DNA of 64,000 bases from positions 806,001 to 870,000 of the forward strand of contig NZ_LT575468.1 in assembly GCF_900087055.1 (NCBI RefSeq). The letters are read 5' to 3'. Positions 29,536 through 38,449 of the stretch are shown here, piece by piece (the first letter of the stretch is position 1; each line of letters opens with the position of its first letter). A program made the translations under genes and the position numbers. Under the pieces are notes generated by a model. The model was not told the origin of the DNA. It saw only the letters and a program-made list of their open reading frames with translations, and ran no database searches. Source of the stretch: Plesiomonas shigelloides. Its GTDB lineage: Bacteria; Pseudomonadota; Gammaproteobacteria; Enterobacterales; CAMTGL01.

Positions 29536-31077
29536 ATGCAACAGGCACTCGAATTCGCGTTCTCCCTGACGCAGGCGCGCGGGGAGCCGTCACTGTGTGA
29601 TTGGTTGCTGGCGATTGTGCGCCAAGGATGGCAGCCACGCGGTGCGTTACTGGGCATGCTGGATGTCAGCGGTCGCCAGTTGCAATGCCGTGGCTGGGTG
29701 GGAGAGCAGGAGACGACGTTGTCATTGGCGGCGGATGATTTTACCCATCCGCTGGCCTTGGCGCTGTGTCGCGATCAGGTGTGCACTTGGGAGTCTCTCC
29801 ATGGCGGCGCGCGTATTGGTCCAAGCGGATTGCGTCGCATGTTAGCGCAAGCCGGCACCGATAGCGGGATCCACTGCCTGCCATTACATAGCCATGACGG
29901 TAAACCGGTAGCGGTTTTAGCTTTGTTGGATACGGCAGACTGTTTAAAACAGTGGCAAGCGCAAGATGCGCTGGCGTTGCTAACCCAGATTTTTACCGGT
30001 CAGCTTACGCTGATCCGCGATTTAGGGCGTTCGCGTCGAGGGGTCAGCGATTTACAAGACTCTATCCGCGTAATGCGCGGTGAAGGCGAGCAGCGTCGGC
30101 GTCAGGATGAGCGGTTGAAAGAAACCTTAGTCGGTGAATCGCGTGCGATTCGACAGCTGCGTGAGCAAATTGCTAAGGCCGCAGCGCATCGCCTCAATGT
30201 GTTGATTCAGGGCGAAACGGGCACCGGTAAAGAGGTGGTCGCTCGTCTGCTGCATCAGTGTTCTGCGCGTGCTGATAAGCCGTTTGTTGCGATCAACTGT
30301 GCGGCTATCCCAGAAAACCTGATTGAAAGCGAGCTGTTTGGGTACCAAAAAGGAGCGTTTTCGGGGGCGCAAAGCAATAAAACCGGTCTCGTTGCACAAG
30401 CCAATGGCGGCACCTTATTTCTGGATGAAGTGGGTGATATGCCTGCGGGAATGCAGGCCAAGTTGCTGCGCGTGCTGGAAACACGCCATTTTCGGCCGTT
30501 GGGCGGCGATAAAGAGGTGTATTCCGATTTTCGCCTGCTTGCGGCTACGCACCAGCCGCTGGAGCAGCGGGTCAGTGAAGGGCTGTTTCGCCAAGACTTG
30601 TACCATCGCTTATGTCAGTGCCTGTTGATGCTCACGCCGCTGCGTGAGCGGCCGGATGATATCAGTGTGCTTAGCGAGCATTTCATTGCTCATTTTGCCG
30701 CGCAAGAAGGCAAATCGTTTGGTGCGCTGCAGCGTGGTTTTCTCAAGCAGTTAATCAGTTATGACTTTCCCGGCAATGTGCGTGAGCTGCGTAACTTGTT
30801 GGAAGTAGCGTGTGCTCAGACGCCGTCTGGACAGGCGATCACCTTGTCGGCCTTACCGCCGGAAATTCACGACCGCCTGACCGTGGAGCCGGATGCTTAT
30901 CAGGATGATTTTTGCCACGTCAGTGATTTGCGCCAAGCCTTGCAGCAATTTGAGGCTTCCGTGATTGAAGCGCGGTTGCGTTATTTCCAAGGTAACCGGA
31001 TGCGGGTGGCGGAAAGCCTCAATATCCCGAAGCGCACACTGGATCACAAATGCCAGAAGCTGGAGGTTAATGGATGA
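29536..31077 (+). CDS. vasH: Sigma-54-dependent T6SS activator VasH
   Basis: 513 residues from ATG 29536, three bases after the clpV stop. The first 190 residues are a divergent sensory region of GAF-like type. The AAA+ domain has Walker A GETGTGKE (about 225), the sigma-54 contact loop as GAFSGA instead of the usual GAFTGA (about 273), Walker B GGTLFLDEVGD, and the arginine-rich FRQDLYHRL. A Fis-like helix-turn-helix closes the protein (FQGNRMRVAESLNIPKRTLDHKCQKL). In Vibrio cholerae VasH drives sigma-54 transcription of hcp operons outside the main cluster. The Ser variant of the loop is worth noting. Confidence 0.93.
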   Translation: MQQALEFAFSLTQARGEPSLCDWLLAIVRQGWQPRGALLGMLDVSGRQLQCRGWVGEQETTLSLAADDFTHPLALALCRDQVCTWESLHGGARIGPSGLRRMLAQAGTDSGIHCLPLHSHDGKPVAVLALLDTADCLKQWQAQDALALLTQIFTGQLTLIRDLGRSRRGVSDLQDSIRVMRGEGEQRRRQDERLKETLVGESRAIRQLREQIAKAAAHRLNVLIQGETGTGKEVVARLLHQCSARADKPFVAINCAAIPENLIESELFGYQKGAFSGAQSNKTGLVAQANGGTLFLDEVGDMPAGMQAKLLRVLETRHFRPLGGDKEVYSDFRLLAATHQPLEQRVSEGLFRQDLYHRLCQCLLMLTPLRERPDDISVLSEHFIAHFAAQEGKSFGALQRGFLKQLISYDFPGNVRELRNLLEVACAQTPSGQAITLSALPPEIHDRLTVEPDAYQDDFCHVSDLRQALQQFEASVIEARLRYFQGNRMRVAESLNIPKRTLDHKCQKLEVNG

Positions 31078-31682
31078 AAGGTTGGGCGCTGGCCGCGTTA
31101 CTGCTGACCAGCAGCGCGGTGGCACAAACGGATTGGCCTGTGGAATGGCAACGTTGTCGTGCGCAAGCCGCGCCGTTGGCGCGTTTAGCGTGTTATGACG
31201 CAATAGGTGCGAGCAAGGCTCCTGTGTCGGTTAGCGCGCATGATGCCGCACCGCGTTCACTTATCTGGCGTCAAATCCAAGCGCAGGAAGCAAGCCGCAG
31301 TGGTGATAGCCCGCTTTTTATGTTGGGCCAACTGCCGGATTCCGATGATCTGCTACTGACGCGTGCAGCGCTGCGCGGTGGCACCTTGGCGATAGGTTGT
31401 AATAACGCCATTACCCGCATTTGGCTGCGTTTAGATAGCTCCTGGGTGGGCGATCAGGTGAGCGCATCGGTAGATGGTGAGCCGGCAGGTAATAACTGGT
31501 TTGTTCGTGACCACGGGCTGCTGTTGGAGTTTGGTCGTGGATTGCCGGCGATTGACGAGCTTAAGCACTGGAGCGGTCAACGCGAGTTGTTGCTACAGGC
31601 CTCCGATGGCTCTTCGATTCGCGTGGATTTGAGTGGCATGCCCGAGGCATTGCAACCGCTGCGCCAGTTGTGTCGGTGGTAG
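31074..31682 (+). CDS. vasI: T6SS-associated periplasmic protein VasI/TagO
   Basis: A 202-residue protein whose ATG overlaps the vasH stop as ATGA. Residues 1-18 are a signal peptide (KGWALAALLLTSSAVA). The mature start has paired cysteines, WQRCRAQAAPLARLACYDAI, the W-x-x-C-x-x-x-x-x-x-x-x-R-L-x-C-Y-D motif shared by VasI/TagO proteins; the LWRLDSSW-like and VRDHGLLLEFGRGLPAIDELKHW segments also match. The role is accessory and poorly defined; the family is periplasmic and occurs in the V. cholerae-type cluster at the same position. Confidence 0.85.
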   Translation: MKGWALAALLLTSSAVAQTDWPVEWQRCRAQAAPLARLACYDAIGASKAPVSVSAHDAAPRSLIWRQIQAQEASRSGDSPLFMLGQLPDSDDLLLTRAALRGGTLAIGCNNAITRIWLRLDSSWVGDQVSASVDGEPAGNNWFVRDHGLLLEFGRGLPAIDELKHWSGQRELLLQASDGSSIRVDLSGMPEALQPLRQLCRW

Positions 31683-31690
31683 GAGGCAGG

Positions 31691-33112
31691 ATGCAGCATT
31701 CACACCCTTGGTGTCAGCGTTTGCTGACGCCGCTACCGGATGAAGCCATGCGCTGCGCCGTTGCCGCTGACGATCCGCTGTGGGAGAGCGTCGAGACCGA
31801 GTTAGTCAAACTCGGCTCTTTGGCGCATAGCCAAGTGGATTTACAGAAAGTGGCGGGCGCTTGTTTAACCTTACTGGAAACGCGCACCAAAGATATGCGG
31901 GTGTTGGCGCAATTGACCCGTTGTCTGCAGCACCCAGCTAAAGCCACGCCGTTTGCTACCGCACTGATGTTACTGGATTGCTGGGTCGAGGCTTATTGGG
32001 CATGTGCGTGGCCGGCCAGCGTGATGCAAAAACAGCGGGTGGTGAGCCAGATCATCAAGCGTTTTGAGGGAGTATTAGAGCGCGTATGTAGCGCGGCCTC
32101 AAGCGCCGAGTTAACCCAGCTCTTGCAACTGAGCGAAGCGTTTGCTGAGCGTTGGAATGCATTAGCACCGGATAAAAGTGCGCTTTTAGATGAATTATTA
32201 GCGGGTTTACGCCGCGCGCAGCGACAAAAACACGAACAGGCGAAGGCTGATGCGGCGGCGACGCCTGCTGCATCAACAGCATCGTCAACGATATCGGGCC
32301 AGAACGCGGTGTCGGGCGGGGCGGCATCACTGATGAGCGCCAGTAGCCAGTCGGCGATTGATACCTCGGATGAACGGGCTTGGCGTCAGACGCAGTTGCG
32401 CGTCGCTGAGTTACTCATTGAGGCGCAGCCGAGTGCGGCAATCGGTTTTCGCTTACGGCGGCACGCACTGTGGAGTGGGATCACGGCCGCGCCCTTGGTT
32501 AGTCGCGCTAATAAAACCCAGTTGGCGCCGTTTTCTGCTGATATGGCGGATGAGTATCGCAGCGCACTGGCGCAAGCGGATCTGGCGCTATGGCAGAAAA
32601 TCGAGCACAGCCTGACGTTGGCACCCTATTGGTTTGAGGGGCATTACCTCTCGGCACAAGTGGCGCTCAAACTCGGCTATACCGCCGTCGCGAATGCCAT
32701 TGCTGATGAGGTGGGGGCGTTTTTGGCGCGCTTACCGACACTGCGCGAGATGACCTTCAGTGATGGCACCCCGTTTTTAAGTGCTGAATGTAGCCAGTGG
32801 TTGCAACCGGCCGCCAGTGTAGCGGGCGGCTCAGCGGATTTAGGCGGCGAGTTGCAGGCTTGCTGCCAGACACAAGGGCTGTCCGGCGCCTTGAGCATGC
32901 TGGATGAAAAAGTGCGGCAGCTCAAAGAGCCGCGCAGTCGCTTTTATCACCAGTTGGCCGGTGCTGACCTTTTGGCTGCAGAAGGGATGCCGCACTTGGC
33001 CGCCCAACAATATCAATCTTTGTGGCAGGAAACACAGCGCTTAGGACTGGCACAGTGGGAGCCTGGGTTGGTCAACCGCCTGGCACGTTACGCGACCCCG
33101 CGGTCGGCATGA
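31691..33112 (+). CDS. tssA: T6SS assembly protein TssA (VasJ type)
   Basis: 473 residues from ATG 31691, preceded by TAGGAGG at good spacing; the in-frame GTG 31670 overlapping vasI is unlikely. The N terminus carries an ImpA-type domain (PDEAMRCAVAADDPLWESVETELVKLGSLAHSQVDLQKV). A low-complexity Ala/Ser-rich linker lies at about 185-220, followed by the VasJ-specific C-terminal helical domain (WRQTQLRVAELLIEAQPSAAIGFRLRRHALW, LTLAPYWFEGHYLSA). TssA caps the distal end of the growing sheath and coordinates tube and sheath polymerisation. Confidence 0.92.
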   Translation: MQHSHPWCQRLLTPLPDEAMRCAVAADDPLWESVETELVKLGSLAHSQVDLQKVAGACLTLLETRTKDMRVLAQLTRCLQHPAKATPFATALMLLDCWVEAYWACAWPASVMQKQRVVSQIIKRFEGVLERVCSAASSAELTQLLQLSEAFAERWNALAPDKSALLDELLAGLRRAQRQKHEQAKADAAATPAASTASSTISGQNAVSGGAASLMSASSQSAIDTSDERAWRQTQLRVAELLIEAQPSAAIGFRLRRHALWSGITAAPLVSRANKTQLAPFSADMADEYRSALAQADLALWQKIEHSLTLAPYWFEGHYLSAQVALKLGYTAVANAIADEVGAFLARLPTLREMTFSDGTPFLSAECSQWLQPAASVAGGSADLGGELQACCQTQGLSGALSMLDEKVRQLKEPRSRFYHQLAGADLLAAEGMPHLAAQQYQSLWQETQRLGLAQWEPGLVNRLARYATPRSA

Positions 33113-33137
33113 GACATTCGGAGCTGAATGGATAGTT

Positions 33138-36100
33138 ATGTTCAAAACTTTTTTTTCCCTCATTAAGCAAGTCATGTCCCGATTCCGGATCTCATGGATG
33201 GTGATCGGCGTAGTGCTCTGGGCGGTGACGCTCATGTTGGGCTGGTGGTTAGGCCCACAATTAACGCTCGGAGAATTTAAACCCTTGGCCGGTATTTGGC
33301 ATCGGGTGGTGTTTACCCTGGTCTGGTTGTGGCTGATTTTTGGCGTCTACTCTTGGCAGATTTGGAAAAAGATGCAGCAGCTCAAGGCCGAGCGACAAGA
33401 GCAAGAGAGTGCCGAGGCCGATCCGGTCAAGCCGCGTTTGGACGCGCAGCAGCATTTTCTCGATCGCTGGTTACAGGCGCTGCGTGAGCATCTTGGGCGC
33501 GGTGCGCTGTATGCCATGCCGTGGTATCTGGTGATTGGTTTACCGGGCAGTGGTAAAAGCAGTTTGATCCATCGCGCCAATCCGGCCAACAAACTCAATC
33601 CGCGTTTGGAAGCGGAGCTGCGCGATTATGCCGCCGATCAGCAGATTGATTGCTGGGTTGGGGAGCAGGCTGTGATGCTCGATCCGGATGGCAAATTGCT
33701 GACGCAAGCGCACAGCGGTGCGCAGGAGTCGGAGCGGGCTGATGAGCGTTTGTGGCAACACGCCTTGCGCTGGTTGAGTAGCAACCGCCGTCGCCAGCCA
33801 TTAAATGGCTTGGTGCTGACCTTAGATCTGGCGTGGTTGGCACAAGCTGGGGTCGCAGAGCGTCAGGCATATGCGCAGATGATGTGCGCGCGTTTGCAGG
33901 ATATCAGCTTACACATTAATACCCGTTTGCCGCTGTACATCACGCTGACCAAGCTGGATATGCTGCGTGGCTTTGATGTCTTGTATCAGCAGTTGGATAA
34001 AGAGGCGCGTGATGCCGTACTGGGAGTCACGTTCAGTCCGGATAGTAGCCAAGGCGATGAGTGGCTGCAGGAGCTGGATAAGTTCTGGACGCAGTGGCTG
34101 GATCATCTGAACAACAACCTGCCGTCGATGATGTTGGATAAGCTCGATGCGGCGCAGCGCAGCACGTTGTTTGCGTTTGTACGCCAGCTAGCGGGGCTGA
34201 AAGATTATGTGCTGGAAGTACTGGGCGACATCTTAACCGACAAAGAGCAAAAAGGGCTGTTGATGCGCGGGGTGTATATCAGCTCGGTGTATCAGCAAGG
34301 TGTGCCGTTTGATGCTTTCACGCAAGCGGCGTCCAACCGTTATCAGCTGGCCGAGCCGGTGCATTCGGCGCTACGTGGTGAATCGAACGCCTTTTTTGTG
34401 CGTAGCTTGTTTGCCGACATCATCTTCCCTGAGGCGCATTTGGCCGGGGAGAACCGTCTGCATACCTTGTATCGCCGACGTCGGATGGCGATCGGGGTGG
34501 GTTCACTGTCGTTGTGTTGTGCGCTGCTGATTGCCGGTTGGCACCACTTTTACCGCGTCAATGAAGCGGCGGGTCACAATGTGCTGAACAAAGCGCAGGC
34601 CTTTACCGGTACCGGAGAGCTGACGGGGGAGCAAGGCTTTGGCTACAGCCAGTTGCCGCGCTTGAACTTGATTCGTGAGGCGACGCTGTCGTTTGGTGAT
34701 TATCGCGATAAAACCCCATTGTTGGCCGATTTGGGTCTGTATCAAGGCGATCGGATCGGGCCATATGTTGAAGGCACTTATCTGCAGCTGCTGAACCTGC
34801 GCTTTTTACCGGCGGTCATGCAAGGGTTGCTGGATGATTTAAATCAGGCGCCGGCAGGCAGTGAGCAGAAACTGGCGATCTTGCGCGTAATGCGCATGCT
34901 CGATGATGCCTCTGGGCGCAATAACGCCCTGGTCGAACAGTTTATGGCTCAGCGTTGGCAGCAGGCATTTCCTGGTCAAGGGCAGGTACAAGAACAGCTG
35001 ATGCAGCATCTGGATTATGCCCTGCAACACACCAACTGGTATGGCGCTCGGCAAAATAAAGATCAGGCTGCAATCAGTGCCTTCGCTCCGTTCAGTAAGC
35101 CGGTTTATGCCGCGCAGCGTGAGCTGAGCAAGTTACCGATGTTCCAGCGCGTGTACCAAAGCTTGGTGGTGAAGGCCAACGATCAGTTAGCGCCCGATTT
35201 GGCCATTCGTGACGAAGTGGGTCCAACCTTTGACAGCGTATTTGTGCTGCGTAGCGATGATGCTGGCACCGTACCGCGCCTATTAACGTGGCCAGGCTTT
35301 AGCGAGTTTTTCTTGCGTCAGGATAAAACCCTGATGGATTTAACCGCCATGGATGTTTGGGTGTTGGGCCAGCGCCAGCAAGTCAGTTTGAGTGCGGCGG
35401 ATCGTAAGGAGATCTCTCGTCAGGTCAATGATCGTTATGTGACCGATTACGTTAACCACTGGCAAAAAATGCTCAGCAGCTTGGATGTCCAGCCACTGAG
35501 TAGCCCTGAGCAGGCGCTGAACGTGTTGGCCGCTGTGATTGGCAATGATCAACCGTTCCAACGGGTATTGAGCGCGCTCAACAACAACACGCGAATTCGG
35601 CCGTTGTCGGAGGAAGAAAATGCGTTGGCGCAAGGGATCCTGAGCCGTATTGGTCGACCGTTTATTAACAGCAATGCCGCGTTAAGTGGTAATGGCGAGC
35701 AAGCGCCAGTGATTCAGGAGGTTAACCAAAAACTGACTGAGCTGTATCACTATCTGGAGCTGATTGTGAATGCCAATGATCCGGGCCAATCGGCGCTGAA
35801 AGCCGTGCAAGTCCGCCTAGGTAACAAGTATGCCGATCCGGTGTTTGCTCTGCAGCAGTATGCGCGCAGTCTGCCGGCGCCGCTGAATCGCTGGGTAGGG
35901 CAGATAGCCGAGCAAAGCGCTGCCTTGGTGGTGGATATGGCCATGTCATCACTCAACCAAGAGTGGCAAGAGCAGGTGATTCAGCCGTTTACCACCCTGC
36001 TGGCCGATCGTTATCCGTTTGATTTAGGGGCGGATAAAGATGCGCCACTTTCTGAAATGGAGCGTTTTTTTGCTCCTGGCGGCACGCTGGATAGCTTCTA

Positions 36101-36635
36101 TCAAACCAACTTAAAACCGATGGTAGACAGTGGGTTAATGAGTAGCGAACAAGGCTCGCCGTTGCAAAATGAGCTGTTAAAGCAGCTGGAGCGCGCCAGC
36201 AAAATTCGGGAAACCTTCTTTAACGCTCAAGGCTATCTGGAAGTGCAGTTTGCGCTGGAGCCTATTGAGCTGACCGCCAATAAACGGCGCAGTGTGCTCA
36301 ATATTGATGGGCAGCTGCTGGAGTATGCGCATGGCCGGCGTAGCAAAATCCCACTGATTTGGCCGAACACGATGCGTGATGGTGCTGAAAGTAAAATCAC
36401 CTTGGTGCCAGCTAACCGTGAAAACTCGCCCCGCAGTGAAAGCTTTACCGGACCGTGGGCGATGTTCCGCTTGATGCAAAAAGGTGAGCTGACACAGGTG
36501 AATGCTGGCACGTTTGATGTGCGCTTCCCAGTCGACAAAGGCGCGATGACCTATCGGGTATACGCCGATGCTAGCCATAACCCATTTGCCGGTGGATTGT
36601 TCAATCAGTTCCGTCTGCCCGAATCACTGTATTAA
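33138..36635 (+). CDS. tssM: T6SS inner-membrane scaffold TssM/IcmF/VasK
   Basis: At 1165 residues this has the full TssM architecture. Two membrane helices lie near residues 13-35 and 54-73, a third near 450-472. The cytoplasmic domain between them has a Walker A (GLPGSGKSS, about 134-142) as in IcmF GTPase-like domains. The long periplasmic part ends with the conserved TssM C terminus (GPWAMFRLMQKGELTQVNAGTFDVRFPVDKGAMTYRVYAD) that binds TssJ. TssM with TssJ and TssL spans the envelope and allows passage of the tube. A GC-rich hairpin follows the stop. Confidence 0.96.
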   Translation: MFKTFFSLIKQVMSRFRISWMVIGVVLWAVTLMLGWWLGPQLTLGEFKPLAGIWHRVVFTLVWLWLIFGVYSWQIWKKMQQLKAERQEQESAEADPVKPRLDAQQHFLDRWLQALREHLGRGALYAMPWYLVIGLPGSGKSSLIHRANPANKLNPRLEAELRDYAADQQIDCWVGEQAVMLDPDGKLLTQAHSGAQESERADERLWQHALRWLSSNRRRQPLNGLVLTLDLAWLAQAGVAERQAYAQMMCARLQDISLHINTRLPLYITLTKLDMLRGFDVLYQQLDKEARDAVLGVTFSPDSSQGDEWLQELDKFWTQWLDHLNNNLPSMMLDKLDAAQRSTLFAFVRQLAGLKDYVLEVLGDILTDKEQKGLLMRGVYISSVYQQGVPFDAFTQAASNRYQLAEPVHSALRGESNAFFVRSLFADIIFPEAHLAGENRLHTLYRRRRMAIGVGSLSLCCALLIAGWHHFYRVNEAAGHNVLNKAQAFTGTGELTGEQGFGYSQLPRLNLIREATLSFGDYRDKTPLLADLGLYQGDRIGPYVEGTYLQLLNLRFLPAVMQGLLDDLNQAPAGSEQKLAILRVMRMLDDASGRNNALVEQFMAQRWQQAFPGQGQVQEQLMQHLDYALQHTNWYGARQNKDQAAISAFAPFSKPVYAAQRELSKLPMFQRVYQSLVVKANDQLAPDLAIRDEVGPTFDSVFVLRSDDAGTVPRLLTWPGFSEFFLRQDKTLMDLTAMDVWVLGQRQQVSLSAADRKEISRQVNDRYVTDYVNHWQKMLSSLDVQPLSSPEQALNVLAAVIGNDQPFQRVLSALNNNTRIRPLSEEENALAQGILSRIGRPFINSNAALSGNGEQAPVIQEVNQKLTELYHYLELIVNANDPGQSALKAVQVRLGNKYADPVFALQQYARSLPAPLNRWVGQIAEQSAALVVDMAMSSLNQEWQEQVIQPFTTLLADRYPFDLGADKDAPLSEMERFFAPGGTLDSFYQTNLKPMVDSGLMSSEQGSPLQNELLKQLERASKIRETFFNAQGYLEVQFALEPIELTANKRRSVLNIDGQLLEYAHGRRSKIPLIWPNTMRDGAESKITLVPANRENSPRSESFTGPWAMFRLMQKGELTQVNAGTFDVRFPVDKGAMTYRVYADASHNPFAGGLFNQFRLPESLY

Positions 36636-36642
36636 GCCGTTA

Positions 36643-36660
36643 CGGGGCCATCAGGCCCCG
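36643..36660 (+). other. Intercistronic hairpin between tssM and vasL
   Basis: CGGGGCC and GGCCCCG form a perfect 7-bp all-GC stem with an ATCA loop. No T-run follows, so it probably stabilises or processes the message rather than terminating it. Confidence 0.6.
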
Positions 36661-36681
36661 AAGTGACAGGACCTATTAAAG

Positions 36682-38094
36682 ATGCAAGATGCACAACAGG
36701 CGCTGAAAGTCGGGCAAGACCCACGCATGCTGCCGGAATATGAAGCGCTGCGCGCGGAAATTAACAAACTGAGCCACGCATCGCGCCCCGATGTGGATTG
36801 GCAACGGATCCATCAGCTCGCCAGTCGCATTTTTGAGATTCACGGGGTGGATTTACAAACCGCCATTTATTTCACCTTGGCACGTGCGCGCTTACAAGGG
36901 CTGCGCGGCTTTACCGAAGGCTGTGAGTTTCTGGCGAATCTGATTGTGACGCAGTGGGACACCTTCTGGCCGCCTCGGCATCAAGAGCGCGCTCGGATCG
37001 AGATGCTGGATTGGTTCATTGCCCGGATCAGCGATGTGATGCGCCAATACCCGATTAGCCATGAAGACAAACGGCTGATTTACCGTAGTGAGCGAGCGCT
37101 GCAATTGATCAGTGAAAAGCTGCATACCTCGGGGCTGAGTCGTGTGCCGCGCATTGAGAATCTGCTGCATTTCGTCGAGGGCTATAGTCATCTGTTTGAT
37201 GAGACCGAGATTGTGATTGTGTCTGACGAACAGATCAGCAAAGTCGATGACATGCAGGTCCCGCCAATGGTGTTCTTCAGCCCTGACAGCGCGAGTGATG
37301 GTGCCGTGACGGTGGCACCAACCTTGCCACACGGCAGCATCTTGGTCGGCCGTGAAAAAGGGCAAGTGAAACCAACGGTACTCAAAATTGAGACCCAGCG
37401 TAAGCCAAAACCGGCATGGTTCTGGTTTGCCTGTGGCGCTCTGAGTTGTTTATTGCCCGCGTTGATTGCGTGGATTGGCTATGGCCAGCAAGAGAAAAAA
37501 GAGGCTGCGTTAGCACTGGTGCAGCCAGTGGCAATCCAGCCGTTGGCGCTGACCTATGACGATATTCGCCAAGCGCGATCTACGTTAGGTGAGCAGGCAT
37601 TGCAGGGGATGGAGCGCCGTGTGTTATCTCGCTACCAGAGTCAATTGACGCAGGCTGAGCAAGCCTCGCCTTTGTATTGGTATCGCTATGGCGACAGCTT
37701 AAATCAGGCATTACAGATGCTGTATCCGGACTCTTTGGCCGTTAAAACTATGAACCAGCAATGGCAGGATGGCTTGCAAAAAAATCTCACCAATTTGCCA
37801 TCGCTGGCCGATTACGATGCCGCTCGGGAAGGTGTTGATGCGTTATTGGAGCGTTTACAGGTACTCGAGAGTCAGCGTAAAAGCGTCAGTATTTCCTACC
37901 TCAAAACTCAGTTGTACGAAGTACAAAAGTCGTTGCTGACGGGAGCCCCGTTTGCACAGCGCTTGAATGCATTGGAAGCCAGATTGAGTGCGCAAGAGCC
38001 GATCAGTCAAGCCGATCTCAGTGCACTGGAAAGTGAGTTGAAAGCGTTCAGCGTGCGTTTGTATCAGTTGCAAAAAAGCCGCTCTGATAGCTAA
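36682..38094 (+). CDS. vasL: T6SS VasL-type membrane protein with ImpA N-terminal domain
   Basis: A 470-residue protein. Residues about 15-160 are an ImpA_N domain (YEALRAEINKLSHASRPDVDWQRIHQLASRIFEIHGVDLQTAIYFTLARARLQGL...) related to TssA. A single membrane helix follows near 246-268 (WFWFACGALSCLLPALIAWIGYG), then a coiled-coil-rich C-terminal half, presumably periplasmic. In V. cholerae the corresponding gene (vasL) occupies the same place downstream of vasK. Role is accessory; membrane-bound TssA-like proteins of this type stabilise sheath anchoring in some systems. Confidence 0.87.
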   Translation: MQDAQQALKVGQDPRMLPEYEALRAEINKLSHASRPDVDWQRIHQLASRIFEIHGVDLQTAIYFTLARARLQGLRGFTEGCEFLANLIVTQWDTFWPPRHQERARIEMLDWFIARISDVMRQYPISHEDKRLIYRSERALQLISEKLHTSGLSRVPRIENLLHFVEGYSHLFDETEIVIVSDEQISKVDDMQVPPMVFFSPDSASDGAVTVAPTLPHGSILVGREKGQVKPTVLKIETQRKPKPAWFWFACGALSCLLPALIAWIGYGQQEKKEAALALVQPVAIQPLALTYDDIRQARSTLGEQALQGMERRVLSRYQSQLTQAEQASPLYWYRYGDSLNQALQMLYPDSLAVKTMNQQWQDGLQKNLTNLPSLADYDAAREGVDALLERLQVLESQRKSVSISYLKTQLYEVQKSLLTGAPFAQRLNALEARLSAQEPISQADLSALESELKAFSVRLYQLQKSRSDS

Positions 38095-38134
38095 AGGCCT
38101 CATTAACGGATCAGACGATCAATAGGAGCTAACT

Positions 38135-38422
38135 ATGTGTCCTTCAATTGTATTGCTGGGTGATATCGGCACCGATCATGACGGCTTTCATCCTTCTCCG
38201 GTGATTGCGGCCAGCCCTGATGTGTTCTTGGACAACAAGCCGGTGGCACGGCAAGGCGATGCCCTTGAGCCGCACGATAAACCCAATAATCCCCCCCATC
38301 CACGCAGTATTGCAGCAGGGGTTGGTTCAGTGTTGGTGAATGGCCAGCCAATAGCGGTTACCGGTAAGCCGGTCGATTGCGGTGGTGTCGTCATCGGCTC
38401 TGGCAGTGGTCAGGCTGGCTGA
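38135..38422 (+). CDS. PAAR-domain spike tip protein
   Basis: A 95-residue protein consisting of little more than a PAAR domain: the repeats SPDVFLDNKPVARQGDALEPHDK and GVGSVLVNGQPIAVTGKPVDCGG have the P-x-V-x-x-N-x-x-x-A-x-x-G-D pattern with histidine and cysteine residues that could bind the tip zinc. PAAR proteins form the sharp tip on the VgrG trimer. It lies 27 bp before vgrG, and AGGAG stands upstream of its ATG. No C-terminal effector extension is fused to it. Confidence 0.92.
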   Translation: MCPSIVLLGDIGTDHDGFHPSPVIAASPDVFLDNKPVARQGDALEPHDKPNNPPHPRSIAAGVGSVLVNGQPIAVTGKPVDCGGVVIGSGSGQAG

Positions 38423-38449
38423 TAAGCGCGACAGAGAAGAGGATGGGTG

